Notes: generated by a model not told the origin, from the letters alone. Positions 15,830 to 24,147 are shown, numbered from the stretch's first letter. The stretch is DNA of 38,964 nt from Neobacillus massiliamazoniensis (GCF_001048695.1 NZ_CVRB01000010.1:1-38964); one strand, 5' to 3'. Numbers and translations: made by a program.

Positions 15830-16081
15830 GATAAGGATAGTATCGATTATAAACGGCTTGTCCGGCATCTCCGCTATGCGACTGAAAGAGTAGTCCTAGG
15901 TGATAAGATGGCGGAACCAGAAAAAATAACTCCGCTCTTGAAAGAGGAATATCCGGTGTGCTATAATATCTCATGGAAGCTCATTAAAGTGATGCAGCAA
16001 ACATTGATAAAGAATGTATTTGATGCAAAAGCTGCTTATTTAACACTCCGTTGACAGCGTTTGCAAAATAAATTTAAATAG
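15830..16081 (+). pseudogene. 3' fragment of a glcT-like antiterminator gene
   Basis: 252 bases, colinear without gaps with the last 252 bases of the intact glcT (34343-34594). About 58 of 83 residues match by eye, including LLKEEYPVCY and SWKLIKVMQQTL. It covers the end of the second PTS-regulation domain (PRD2). The RNA-binding domain and PRD1 are missing and no start codon exists. An in-frame TGA at 16052-16054 replaces a conserved leucine codon of the MHLQR motif. The homology continues past the stop into the RAT leader, so the whole glcT end plus ptsG leader is represented. Confidence 0.85.
16051..16079 (+). promoter_or_regulatory. predicted promoter of manLMN
   Basis: Consensus TTGACA (16051-16056), 17 bp, TTAAAT (16074-16079), giving a start about 8 nt before the RAT hairpin. 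The equivalent positions at the glcT end read TCTGCA and TTAAAT with the same spacing. The TTGACA box contains the TGA that breaks the pseudogene frame. Confidence 0.6.
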
Positions 16082-16093
16082 CCATTATTTTTT

Positions 16094-16122
16094 ACGTGTT
16101 ACTGATTCGATCAGGCATGAGT
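16094..16122 (+). promoter_or_regulatory. RAT antiterminator RNA target (GlcT type)
   Basis: 29-nt element running from ACGTGTTACTGATTCG to CAGGCATGAGT. It differs at one base from the ptsG RAT at 34606-34634. Its last nine bases overlap the first arm of the following terminator, the classical antitermination arrangement of BglG/LicT/GlcT systems. Binding of unphosphorylated GlcT would stabilise the RAT and block termination. Confidence 0.85.
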
Positions 16123-16204
16123 GAAAAGTATTGATTGAAATGAAGAATATGGGGCATTTTATACCCAAACCTTCATTTAATCTACTTTTTGCTCATGCCT
16201 TTTT
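16114..16204 (+). terminator. leader terminator of manLMN, overlapped by RAT
   Basis: 17-bp stem. Arm 16114-16130 begins GGCATGAG; arm 16183-16199 ends CTCATGCC, with two G-U pairs. T run at 16200-16204. The loop region 16131-16182 can form a further hairpin. It stops transcription before manL unless the RAT is formed. Confidence 0.85.
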
Positions 16205-16281
16205 GTTGTTTTTTTTGTTGAAACTGTAACCGCTTTAGATGAGCTGAAAAAGCTGTAACAATAATAATAGGAGGTAAAAAG

Positions 16282-17253
16282 ATGGTAGGAATTATCATTG
16301 CTAGTCACGGTGAATTTGCCAATGGTATCTTGCAATCTGGAGCGATGATCTTTGGAGAACAAGAAAATGTAAAAGCTGTTACATTGATGCCGAGCGAAGG
16401 ACCTGATGATGTAAAGGCAAAAATGAAAGACGCAATCGCCTCTTTCGACAACCAAGACGAAGTATTATTCTTAGTCGATCTTTGGGGTGGAACTCCTTTC
16501 AACCAAGCCAACAGCTTGTTAGAAGAACACAAAGACAAATGGGCAATCGTTTCTGGTATTAACTTACCAATGTTGATTGAAGCTTATGCATCGCGCTTCT
16601 CAATGAACACAGCGCATGAAATTGCCGCGCATATTTTAGGCACAGCTAAAGAAGGCGTTAAAGTAAGACCTGAAGAATTAGAACCAGCAACAGCACCTGC
16701 AACAGCTGCTGCTCAACCATCAAATGCAGGCGCCCCTGGTAAATTTGAATACGTGTTAGCACGTATCGACTCTCGTTTACTTCACGGACAAGTAGCGACT
16801 GCTTGGACAAAAACTACACGGCCTACACGTATCATCGTTGTATCTGATGCAGTAGCTAAGGATGAACTTCGTAAGAAATTGATCCAACAGGCTGCTCCTC
16901 CAGGTGTAAAGGCACACGTTGTTCCTGTCAATAAAATGATCGAACTTGCAAAAGATGATCAACACTTTGGCGGCCAGCGCGCGTTACTTCTTTTCGAAAA
17001 CCCACAAGATGCGCTTAGAGCGGTTGAAGGTGGGGTTCCATTGAAGACAATCAACGTTGGTTCTATGGCACACTCACCTGGTAAAGTTCAACCGAATAAG
17101 GTGTTGGCCTTTAACCAAGATGATATTGATACTTTCACTAAGTTAAAAGAAGCTGGTTTGAACTTCGATGTACGTAAAGTTCCGAACGATTCAAAAGGCG
17201 ACATGGACGAAATTATCAAGAAGGCTCAAAATGAGTTAAACAAACAAAAATAA
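16282..17253 (+). CDS. manL: mannose/glucose-type PTS EIIAB component
   Basis: 323 residues. It phosphorylates hexose entering through EIIC/EIID, taking phosphate from HPr. The EIIA domain spans 1 to about 125, with phospho-histidine H9 in IIASHGEFA and the LWGGTPFN loop (67-74). A linker rich in Ala/Pro spans about 132-153. The EIIB domain runs 154-323, with phospho-histidine H168 in DSRLLHGQV. AGGAGG precedes ATG 16282. The fused EIIAB of about 320 residues is the arrangement of Listeria Mpt and lactobacilli ManL. Regulation is probably by GlcT antitermination at 16094-16204; a degenerate cre-like CTGTAACCGCTTTAG lies at 16224-16238. Confidence 0.93.
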   Translation: MVGIIIASHGEFANGILQSGAMIFGEQENVKAVTLMPSEGPDDVKAKMKDAIASFDNQDEVLFLVDLWGGTPFNQANSLLEEHKDKWAIVSGINLPMLIEAYASRFSMNTAHEIAAHILGTAKEGVKVRPEELEPATAPATAAAQPSNAGAPGKFEYVLARIDSRLLHGQVATAWTKTTRPTRIIVVSDAVAKDELRKKLIQQAAPPGVKAHVVPVNKMIELAKDDQHFGGQRALLLFENPQDALRAVEGGVPLKTINVGSMAHSPGKVQPNKVLAFNQDDIDTFTKLKEAGLNFDVRKVPNDSKGDMDEIIKKAQNELNKQK

Positions 17254-17288
17254 TCCTAATTATCAAAGAAAAAGGAGGATTAATAATC

Positions 17289-18089
17289 ATGGATTCGATT
17301 CAAATAATATTAGTCATTATCATAGCATTTTTAGCTGGTATGGAAGGAATTTTGGATGAATTCCAATTCCACCAACCAATCATTGCTTGTACGTTAATCG
17401 GCTTAGTTACAGGAAACTTGGTACCATGTCTTATCTTAGGTGGTACTCTTCAACTGATCGCTTTAGGCTGGGCAAACATCGGAGCTGCCGTAGCACCGGA
17501 TGCTGCGTTAGCATCAGTTGCATCTGCAATTATTTTAGTTTTAAGTGGAAAAGGGGAAGCTGGTGTGGCTTCTTCAATTGCGATTGCTGTTCCGCTTGCA
17601 GTTGCAGGTTTATTATTGACAATCATCGTCCGTACGATTGCAACAGCAATTGTACATTTTATGGATGCTGCAGCTAATGAAGGGAACATCAGAAAAGTTG
17701 AATTCTGGCAAATCGTCGCTATCTGCCTGCAGGGGTTACGTATTGCAATCCCAGCTGCATTAATTATAGCTATTGGCGCAGCTCCAGTTAGAGACTTACT
17801 TACATCTATGCCAACTTGGTTGACAGCCGGTTTAGCAATCGGTGGGGGAATGGTCGTAGCTGTTGGTTATGCAATGGTTATTAACATGATGGCTACAAAA
17901 GAAGTATGGCCGTTCTTTGCGATTGGTTTCGTATTAGCGACTGTTTCACAAATCACACTTATCGGTCTAGGTGCTATCGGTGTGGCTCTTGCACTTATCT
18001 ATTTAGCGCTTTCTAAACAAGGCGGTTCAGGTAATGGCGGAAATGGAAACACTGGTGACCCACTAGGCAATATTATTGATAATTACTAA
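17289..18089 (+). CDS. manM: mannose-type PTS EIIC component
   Basis: 266 residues, very hydrophobic, with multiple membrane helices; with EIID it forms the sugar channel. Family landmarks are MEGILDEFQFHQPI near residues 18-31, where conserved acidic and histidine residues line the sugar site, then GGTLQLIALGWANIGAAVAP (residues 56-75). The C-terminal tail is Gly/Asn-rich (GGSGNGGNGN). AAAGGAGG precedes ATG 17289. It lies 35 nt after manL and 19 nt before manN in one operon. Sugar specificity (glucose, mannose or another hexose) cannot be decided by eye. Confidence 0.93.
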   Translation: MDSIQIILVIIIAFLAGMEGILDEFQFHQPIIACTLIGLVTGNLVPCLILGGTLQLIALGWANIGAAVAPDAALASVASAIILVLSGKGEAGVASSIAIAVPLAVAGLLLTIIVRTIATAIVHFMDAAANEGNIRKVEFWQIVAICLQGLRIAIPAALIIAIGAAPVRDLLTSMPTWLTAGLAIGGGMVVAVGYAMVINMMATKEVWPFFAIGFVLATVSQITLIGLGAIGVALALIYLALSKQGGSGNGGNGNTGDPLGNIIDNY

Positions 18090-18108
18090 GAAGGAGGCAG
18101 ACATAGAA

Positions 18109-19020
18109 ATGGCACAAGAATTGAAATTATCGAAAAAAGATCGTATTTCTGTTTGGTGGCGTTCAACTTTCATTCAAGGTTCTTGGAACTATGAACGTAT
18201 GCAAAACGGTGGTTGGGCATATGCAATGATTCCAGCAATCAAAAAATTATATAAAACAAAAGAAGATCGTGCTGCTGCACTAAAACGTCACTTAGAGTTC
18301 TTTAATACTCACCCATATGTAGCTTCACCTGTTATTGGTGTAACTTTAGCCCTGGAAGAAGAACGTGCAAATGGTGCACCGGTTGATGATACAGCCATTC
18401 AAGGGGTTAAAGTCGGTATGATGGGACCTTTAGCAGGTATCGGGGATCCAGTTTTCTGGTTCACGGTTAGACCAATCCTTGGTGCGTTAGCTGCTTCTCT
18501 TGCTTTGACCGGTAACATCCTTGGGCCAATTCTTTTCTTCGTTTTATGGAATCTCATTCGTATGGGATTCACGTGGTATACGCAAGAATTTGGTTACAAA
18601 GCTGGTTCTAAAATTACTGAAGACTTATCTGGTGGATTACTTCAAGATATTACTAAAGGGGCATCCATTCTGGGCATGTTTATCCTTGGTTCATTAGTTA
18701 ACCGTTGGGTATCTGTAAAATTTACGCCAGTTGTATCCTCGGTTAAACTTTCAAAAGGTGCTTATATTGACTGGAGTCATTTACCTGCTGGAGCGCAAGG
18801 GATTAAAACTGCGTTGGAACAGCAAGCCGCTGGTCTTTCATTAGAACCTGTTAAAATCACTACTTTACAAAACAACTTGGATAGCTTAATTCCTGGTTTA
18901 GCCGGATTGGCGATAACATTCCTTTGCATGTGGCTGCTTAAGAAGAAAGTTTCTCCAATCGTTATGATTCTTGGATTGTTCGCTGTTGGTATAGTATTCC
19001 ATTTAATACACTTAATGTAA
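18109..19020 (+). CDS. manN: mannose-type PTS EIID component
   Basis: 303 residues from ATG 18109, with AAGGAGG upstream at slightly long spacing; the frame extends upstream to 18076 but that overlaps manM and is not family-like. The EIID signature WWRSTFIQGSWNYERMQNGG lies at residues 15-34, then the TLALEEERANG stretch and GPLAGIGDPVFWFT (about 105-118). C-terminal helices end in LLKKKVSPIVMILG. Partner of EIIC in the membrane. No manO follows; instead manO and an EIID tail remnant are found about 3 kb upstream of this operon's end. Confidence 0.93.
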   Translation: MAQELKLSKKDRISVWWRSTFIQGSWNYERMQNGGWAYAMIPAIKKLYKTKEDRAAALKRHLEFFNTHPYVASPVIGVTLALEEERANGAPVDDTAIQGVKVGMMGPLAGIGDPVFWFTVRPILGALAASLALTGNILGPILFFVLWNLIRMGFTWYTQEFGYKAGSKITEDLSGGLLQDITKGASILGMFILGSLVNRWVSVKFTPVVSSVKLSKGAYIDWSHLPAGAQGIKTALEQQAAGLSLEPVKITTLQNNLDSLIPGLAGLAITFLCMWLLKKKVSPIVMILGLFAVGIVFHLIHLM

Positions 19021-19097
19021 TAAATAAAGACTCTTGCCTAGGCTTTTTTCAAGGATCAAATGTAAGCCCGTATTCAAACAACGCATACAAATAGAGC

Positions 19098-19143
19098 AGC
19101 ACCTCCTGGTATGATAAGCCTATCAATTTAAGGAGGTGCTTTT
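19098..19143 (+). terminator. putative terminator after manLMN
   Basis: Perfect 10-bp stem AGCACCTCCT / AGGAGGTGCT with a 23-nt loop that itself holds TGATA...TATCA, then TTT. The T run is short. The 3' arm looks like a ribosome binding site before an ATG at 19148, which opens only a 10-codon frame. 19021-19265 has no gene. Confidence 0.5.
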
Positions 19144-19212
19144 CATATGCCAAAACAAAAACTTACCATTGTCCCATAGTTTTGAAGTCCAAACAATCGC
19201 AAGAAACACAGG

Positions 19213-19241
19213 TTGAATAGTATTAACAGAAGATATTAAAT
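19213..19241 (+). promoter_or_regulatory. candidate promoter of the oxidoreductase gene
   Basis: TTGAAT (19213-19218), 17 bp, TTAAAT (19236-19241), 24 bp before the start codon. Five of six and four of six matches to consensus. Confidence 0.4.
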
Positions 19242-19265
19242 ATAAATATATTTTAGGGGGCTGCT

Positions 19266-20282
19266 ATGCTTACTATTGGTTATATTGGAAATGGGAAAAG
19301 CACTAACAGATATCATCTGCCGTTCGTACTGCAAAGAGAGAATATAAAGGTAAAAACAATTTATCAAAGAAATCCTGAGCATGAAAGTTGGGATAGGATT
19401 GCAGGAGTAAATTATACTTCTGATTTAGATGAATTATTAAATGACAAGGCCATTCAACTCATTGTGGTTTGCACAAGACATGACAGTCATTATGAATACG
19501 CAAAATTAGTATTAGAACATAATAAAAACTGTTTGGTTGAAAAGCCTTTTATGGAAACCTCAGAACAGGCAAAAGAAATATTTGCATTGGCAAGAGGGAA
19601 AGGATTAATTGTTCAGGCGTATCAAAACAGACGTTTTGATAGTGACTTTTTAACAGTTCAAAAGGTCATTGAAGAAGGGAAAATAGGGGACTTGCTGGAA
19701 GTGGAAATGCATTATGACTATTATCGTCCCGAAGTACCTGAGTCTGTTCATTCTTTTAATCCTGTTTGGTCATTTTTATATGGACATGGCTGTCATACAC
19801 TGGATCAGGTCATCAGCTATTTTGGCAAGCCGAATCATATACATTATGATGTAAGGCAATTATTAGGACAAGGAAGAATGAATGATTATTTTGATTTAGA
19901 TATATATTATGGTAAGTTAAAAGTATCTGTAAAATCCAGTTATTATAGACTTAAAGAAAGACCCAGCTTCGTCGTTCATGGCAAAAAGGGATGCTTTGTG
20001 AAAGAAACCAAAGATCGTCAGGAAGAACATTTAAAGATATTTTACATGCCTGATAACAAAGATTTTGGTATAGATACAATAAAACATTATGGTGTACTGA
20101 CATATATTGATGAAGAAGGTACAATCCACGAAGAAAAAGTGAAATCAGTAAATGGTGATTATGGAAGAGTATATGATGATTTATATGAAGCCATCATTAA
20201 TGGTAAAGATAAAACCATTACAGACGAACAGACACTGCTGCAAATGGAAATATTAGAAACTGGAGTTAAAAACTTAAAGTAA
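19266..20282 (+). CDS. Gfo/Idh/MocA-family NAD(P)-dependent oxidoreductase
   Basis: 338 residues. The N-terminal Rossmann strand TIGYIGNGKSTNRYHLPF carries G5, G8 and G10. The family EKPF motif is at residues 92-95, its lysine being the usual catalytic residue. The C-terminal half (about 120-330) is the alpha/beta substrate domain with a HGCHTLDQVISYFG helix, matching the H-x-x-D motif of the family. AGGGGGG precedes ATG 19266. The family oxidises or reduces sugars, inositols and related compounds; the substrate is not predictable. Monocistronic, with its own promoter and terminator, beside the man operon. Confidence 0.88.
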   Translation: MLTIGYIGNGKSTNRYHLPFVLQRENIKVKTIYQRNPEHESWDRIAGVNYTSDLDELLNDKAIQLIVVCTRHDSHYEYAKLVLEHNKNCLVEKPFMETSEQAKEIFALARGKGLIVQAYQNRRFDSDFLTVQKVIEEGKIGDLLEVEMHYDYYRPEVPESVHSFNPVWSFLYGHGCHTLDQVISYFGKPNHIHYDVRQLLGQGRMNDYFDLDIYYGKLKVSVKSSYYRLKERPSFVVHGKKGCFVKETKDRQEEHLKIFYMPDNKDFGIDTIKHYGVLTYIDEEGTIHEEKVKSVNGDYGRVYDDLYEAIINGKDKTITDEQTLLQMEILETGVKNLK

Positions 20283-20393
20283 AATTTACACACTCTTACC
20301 TTATGGTGGGCATGATGTAATTTAATCACTCTCATTTGAGAAATGGTTAAATACATTTTCCGGCCAAACCGAGAATTGGTCACATAAATTAAG

Positions 20394-20432
20394 AAAAGAC
20401 TACTTCCTAAAGATTAGGATGTAGTCTTTTTT
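20394..20432 (+). terminator. oxidoreductase gene terminator
   Basis: 16-nt arms 20394-20409 and 20415-20430 (AAAAGACTAC... and ...GTAGTCTTTT), one mismatch, 5-nt loop, T run. It lies 110 nt after the gene. Confidence 0.8.
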
Positions 20433-20530
20433 ATATGATCAGAACTTATTTCGAATCGACTTTGAGAAACGTTATAATAAAATCAAATCATTTGTAGCAT
20501 GCCAAACAATTAATATGCGGAGGGATTACC

Positions 20531-21601
20531 TTGAAAAAGAGTCAACCTGTGAAAGTTAGAGAAAGAGGGATTGTCATAGGCAAGCTACCAGTCGGTGAAA
20601 AAAACTGTATTACGGATGTTGAAGGGGTTAAGGTAGGTCATGTTACACTCGATTACCCTCTTGAAGAAAACGAGACAGATTATGCGTGTACGGGTGTAAC
20701 GGCTATCTTACCACATGATGGCAACCTCTTTAAAGAAAAAGTAACTGCGGCAAGTTATGTGTTAAATGGTTTTGGGAAAACAACAGGGCTTGTGCAAGTG
20801 AATGAATTAGGAATAATTGAATCACCGATTATGTTAACCAATACGTTCGGGGTACCCGCAGTTACGCAAGGTACGCTGCAATATATGTTTGAAAACAATC
20901 CAGAAATAGGGGATACAACAGGTACGATTAATATCGTTGTCGGTGAGTGTAATGACAGCTATTTAAACTCGATTCGCCGTTTTCCTATTAAACCGGAGCA
21001 CGCGATTGAGGCCATCAATAAGGCAAAGAATGATGTGGCGGAGGAAGGTGCTGTTGGAGCCGGAAAAGGGATGGTATGCTTCGGATATAAAGGAGGAATT
21101 GGCTCCTCGTCCCGAATCGTCAATGATGAAGTGAGTGGTTGTACGTACACAGTTGGCTGCCTAGTATTATGTAATTTTGGGAAAAAAGAAGAGTTTCAAA
21201 CCGTGAAATACTCCATTAAGTCAACAGAAAATGTTTCTGCATTATCTAAAACTTCGGATGGATCAATTATCCTCGTTCTAGCAACGAATGCACCACTTAG
21301 CGACAGACAGTTGCTCAGAGTCGCAAAACGATGTGGAATCGGGCTTGGCAGAACAGGAAGTCACTATAGCCATGGAAGCGGAGATATTGTCATCGCCTTT
21401 TCAACTGCTCATAAAATTCCACATGTTACGAATGAAATGGTAGAAGCACGGGAGCAGCTAAGGGAAGACCATCCGATCATGAACCAACTATTTACCGGTG
21501 CTGCTGAGGCAGCTGAAGAAGCCATATTAAACGCATTATCACAAGCCGTAACAACCAAAGGCAGAAATGGGCATGTCGTTCACGCCTATCCGTTTGAATA
21601 A
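20531..21601 (+). CDS. P1-family peptidase (DmpA-like aminopeptidase)
   Basis: 356 residues, S58/P1 family of N-terminal-nucleophile hydrolases that self-cleave and act as aminopeptidases, amidases or esterases on small peptides. The N-terminus has ITDVEGVKVGHVTL (27-40). GKGMVCFGYKGGIGSSSRIV lies at 178-197. The predicted autocleavage site is G244/S245 in TSDGSIILVLATNAPL, matching the Gly-Ser cleavage position of DmpA. The start is TTG 20531 with GGAGGGA upstream. A TATAAT at 20473-20478 is a possible -10, without a clear -35. The serine hydrolase follows after 45 nt and may be co-transcribed. Confidence 0.88.
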   Translation: MKKSQPVKVRERGIVIGKLPVGEKNCITDVEGVKVGHVTLDYPLEENETDYACTGVTAILPHDGNLFKEKVTAASYVLNGFGKTTGLVQVNELGIIESPIMLTNTFGVPAVTQGTLQYMFENNPEIGDTTGTINIVVGECNDSYLNSIRRFPIKPEHAIEAINKAKNDVAEEGAVGAGKGMVCFGYKGGIGSSSRIVNDEVSGCTYTVGCLVLCNFGKKEEFQTVKYSIKSTENVSALSKTSDGSIILVLATNAPLSDRQLLRVAKRCGIGLGRTGSHYSHGSGDIVIAFSTAHKIPHVTNEMVEAREQLREDHPIMNQLFTGAAEAAEEAILNALSQAVTTKGRNGHVVHAYPFE

Positions 21602-21646
21602 TAAACAAGATTATCATTTCAATGCTAAATATTTCGAGGTGGTAAA

Positions 21647-22963
21647 ATGGATTGGAAATTGATTGAGGAGAAAATCTCTACTCGAATGAAGACGGAACAT
21701 ATCCCGGGGGCAGCCGTAGCGATAAGCAAAAATGGAAGGATCATCTATCAGAAGGGATTTGGAGCGAAAGATCTTGAATCAAATGATCAGATTACGCCAG
21801 AAACAATTTTCGGGATTGCGTCAGTATCAAAGTCATTTACGGCACTTGCAATAATGAAGTTGGAGGAAGATGGGAAGCTTTCTATCCACGACCCGGTCAT
21901 TAAATACTTGCCCGAATTTAACATTCCTACTATTGATCCGATTGAATCGATCAAAATTCATCATTTATTAACGCATACAACTGGTTTAGCACCTCTACAT
22001 CGGAAAGAAGAGCTAACGAAGTTTCAAGAACATTTGACATATTTGTCCGAAAATGAACATGATTTGCTCGGCAAGCCGGGAGAATACTTTAGTTATTGCA
22101 ATGACACATTTCTATTGTTAGGCGCCATTATTGAAAGGATTACGGGAAGTTTATTTAGAAGATATATTACAGAAGAGCTATTAAATCCATTATGTATGTA
22201 TCGTTCAACATATAGCCTAGAAGAAATAAATAAACTGGAGAATGTATCAACACCCTATGTCTACGATCGAAAAAGGGAAGAATATCAAAACCAACCTTGA
22301 CCTACTTTAGGAAATTATGAAGTAGGTGGTGGTATTCGTTCAACTGTTCTAGATTTATTAAAGTACGGTGAACTGTATGTTAATAGTGGTGTAAGTAACG
22401 GCAAGACATTCATATCTGGAAAACAACTAGAAAAAATGTGGCAGCCGTATTCCCAACTTGATCGTAATTCGTATTATGGATATGCATTGAAAGTAACTTC
22501 GGATTATCATGGTGTGACACTTGTTGAGCATAGTGGTGGACAGCCTGGCGTTTCGGCAAATTTTGGCTTCATCCCCGAACTTAATCTCGTTGCAGCAGTA
22601 CTAACGAATGTTTCTGATGCTTCAGCGAGTGAGATATGGTTGGAAGCAATTAATAGCCTATTAGGTCTGCCGCTAGAAGAAAGACGAAGCACTGAACCTT
22701 ATGTGAAACTGTCTGAAGACAAACAAAAGCGATTTGTAGGCACCTACCAATCAAATGAAGAAACATGTCTTCAAATCGTTTGGAAAAATAGCCAATTAAA
22801 AGCAATATTGGATAACGAAGTACGCCCATTAAGAACAAGCGATGAGAATACGCTTGTGATGATGGACAATGAAAAGCCAATTCACTTTTACTTTAATCAG
22901 GAAAACAAACTATGGGCGGCTTTATTTGGAATGAGAATGTTATTAAAGGTTAATGAAGGGTAA
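21647..22963 (+). pseudogene. beta-lactamase-fold serine hydrolase, interrupted by one in-frame TGA
   Basis: One continuous frame of 438 codons broken only by TGA at 22298-22300 (codon 218). Class C beta-lactamase/PBP-like fold: SxxK nucleophile S59-V-S-K62, Y150-C-N152 second motif, and HSGG (H295-G298) third motif after the stop. All three catalytic motifs survive, with the third cut off from the first two. No signal peptide. The C-terminal ~130 residues are the usual lipocalin-like extra domain. Everything downstream of the TGA stays in frame and reads well, so the lesion is a recent point mutation, a sequencing error, or readthrough. Confidence 0.8.
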
Positions 22964-23031
22964 GCATTTTAAGTCGTGATTTTTATTTTATACAGGGGGT
23001 ACGATGATTGCTTTTTAAAAGCGGCCATTTA

Positions 23032-23079
23032 TTTCAAATGGGAGGAGCAGCAATTAAGCTGCTCCTTTTCCATTTGAAA
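23032..23079 (+). terminator. hairpin after the serine hydrolase gene
   Basis: Inner stem GGAGCAGC / GCTGCTCC followed by TTTT, inside an outer stem TTTCAAATGG / CCATTTGAAA. Probably a terminator, although the T run lies inside the outer stem. Confidence 0.6.
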
Positions 23080-23150
23080 AACAAGGAGGTAGTCTTTTTA
23101 TGTTATAAAAATTTGCCGCAAGTAAAAGTAGTAAAAATAAAGTGAAACTT

Positions 23151-23277
23151 CCATCAGTGGTTTTTTTTACATCCCCCACTGATGGTTAGTTGAACCAATC
23201 GGGCTTTTAGGGGCAGTTGTCCCCCACCTATCTTCCTCGCTTCTCTCTCAATCATGAGGTGGGGGTCTTACTGCCCG
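23151..23277. repeat. structured multi-hairpin element (repeat-like)
   Basis: Three perfect stems: CCATCAGTGG / CCACTGATGG (23151-23160 with 23176-23185); GGGCAGT / ACTGCCC (23211-23217 with 23270-23276); and, nested inside the second, CCCCCACCT / AGGTGGGGG (23221-23229 with 23257-23265). The pattern resembles widespread Bacillus intergenic elements (recall). No gene in 22964-23458 otherwise. It could be a mobile miniature element or a folded RNA. Confidence 0.6.
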
Positions 23278-23328
23278 TTAATGCGGGATAAATTGACTGA
23301 CAAACCAAATTGCCATAGTGCAAAATAT

Positions 23329-23358
23329 TTGCTATCGTAAAAATTTTGTTTTTATAAT
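23329..23358 (+). promoter_or_regulatory. candidate promoter of the L25 gene
   Basis: TTGCTA (23329-23334), 18 bp, perfect TATAAT (23353-23358), 100 bp before the start. No convincing sigma-B site was seen, although ctc of B. subtilis is sigma-B controlled. Confidence 0.45.
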
Positions 23359-23458
23359 AGAAGGGTTAAAAGAAATAATTTAACACTTAGACATTCCTAT
23401 ATTAGAAAGATTTTATACTTATGTCTAAAATTCTGAAGTATCAGGAAGGTGAAAGGCA

Positions 23459-24082
23459 ATGAATAATACATTAGTTGCCAAAGAGCGTAAGGAATTTCGA
23501 AAGTCAATTTTAACTCAATTAAGAAAGCAGGGGTATATCCCAGCAGTTGTCTATGGGAAACATGAAGAAGGCAAACCGATTTTTGTGAAAAATGCTGATC
23601 TACTCAAAAACATTAGAGAAATCGGAAGAAATGGAATAATTTCTCTTGATATTAATGGTAAAAAACAGAATGTTATCCTTGAAGATTTTCAAGCAAATCC
23701 GATCAATCATGAAATTATCCATGCAGACTTTCTGCATATTAATATGTCTACTGAAATACATGCAAAAGTGCATGTTGCATTGATGGGAACTTCAAAAGGT
23801 GTTGAAGATGGAGGGGTTCTGCAGCAATCTCTTCACCAGTTAAACATAACAGCTAAACCTAAAGAAATCCCTGAAACTATTGAAATCGATGTCTCCGAAT
23901 TGCAGATAGGCCATACAATAAAAGTAGGAGCGATTCGAAAAAACTATAGCAATATTACGATTAACCATGATGATGACGAAGTAATTGTTACAGTAATCGC
24001 TTCAAAACAAGAAGATGAAAATAGCACAAGTGAAACCCAGAGTGAAAATATCGTTGATAACAATGAGGAAAAAGAAGCATAA
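23459..24082 (+). CDS. rplY: ribosomal protein L25/Ctc family, solitary copy
   Basis: 207 residues. Residues 1-90 are the 5S-rRNA-binding L25 domain (RKQGYIPAVVYGKHEEGKP; EDFQANPINHEIIHADFL). Residues ~97-185 are the TL5/CTC beta domain (HVALMGTSKGVEDGGVLQQ; LQIGHTIKVG). An acidic tail follows. Ctc is a general-stress ribosome-associated protein in B. subtilis, normally next to pth. Here no pth is near, and flanking genes are accessory, so it may be an extra or relocated copy. The ribosome site is AAGGTGAAAG before ATG 23459. A terminator follows. Confidence 0.9.
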   Translation: MNNTLVAKERKEFRKSILTQLRKQGYIPAVVYGKHEEGKPIFVKNADLLKNIREIGRNGIISLDINGKKQNVILEDFQANPINHEIIHADFLHINMSTEIHAKVHVALMGTSKGVEDGGVLQQSLHQLNITAKPKEIPETIEIDVSELQIGHTIKVGAIRKNYSNITINHDDDEVIVTVIASKQEDENSTSETQSENIVDNNEEKEA

Positions 24083-24147
24083 GCTGCTTATGGATTCAAA
24101 GCATATTTTCAAATAATATTATCTAGCGGACTAGAATATATTAGATA

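Noticed and set aside
15687..15974. 95-codon minus-strand frame opposite the glcT relic
   Set aside because: The opposite strand carries clear GlcT homology; the frame has no family resemblance or start signal.
19144..19190. Insertion-sequence remnant or small gene after the hairpin at 19098
   Set aside because: A ribosome-site-like arm and ATG exist, but the frame ends after 10 codons and no transposase motif was recognised.
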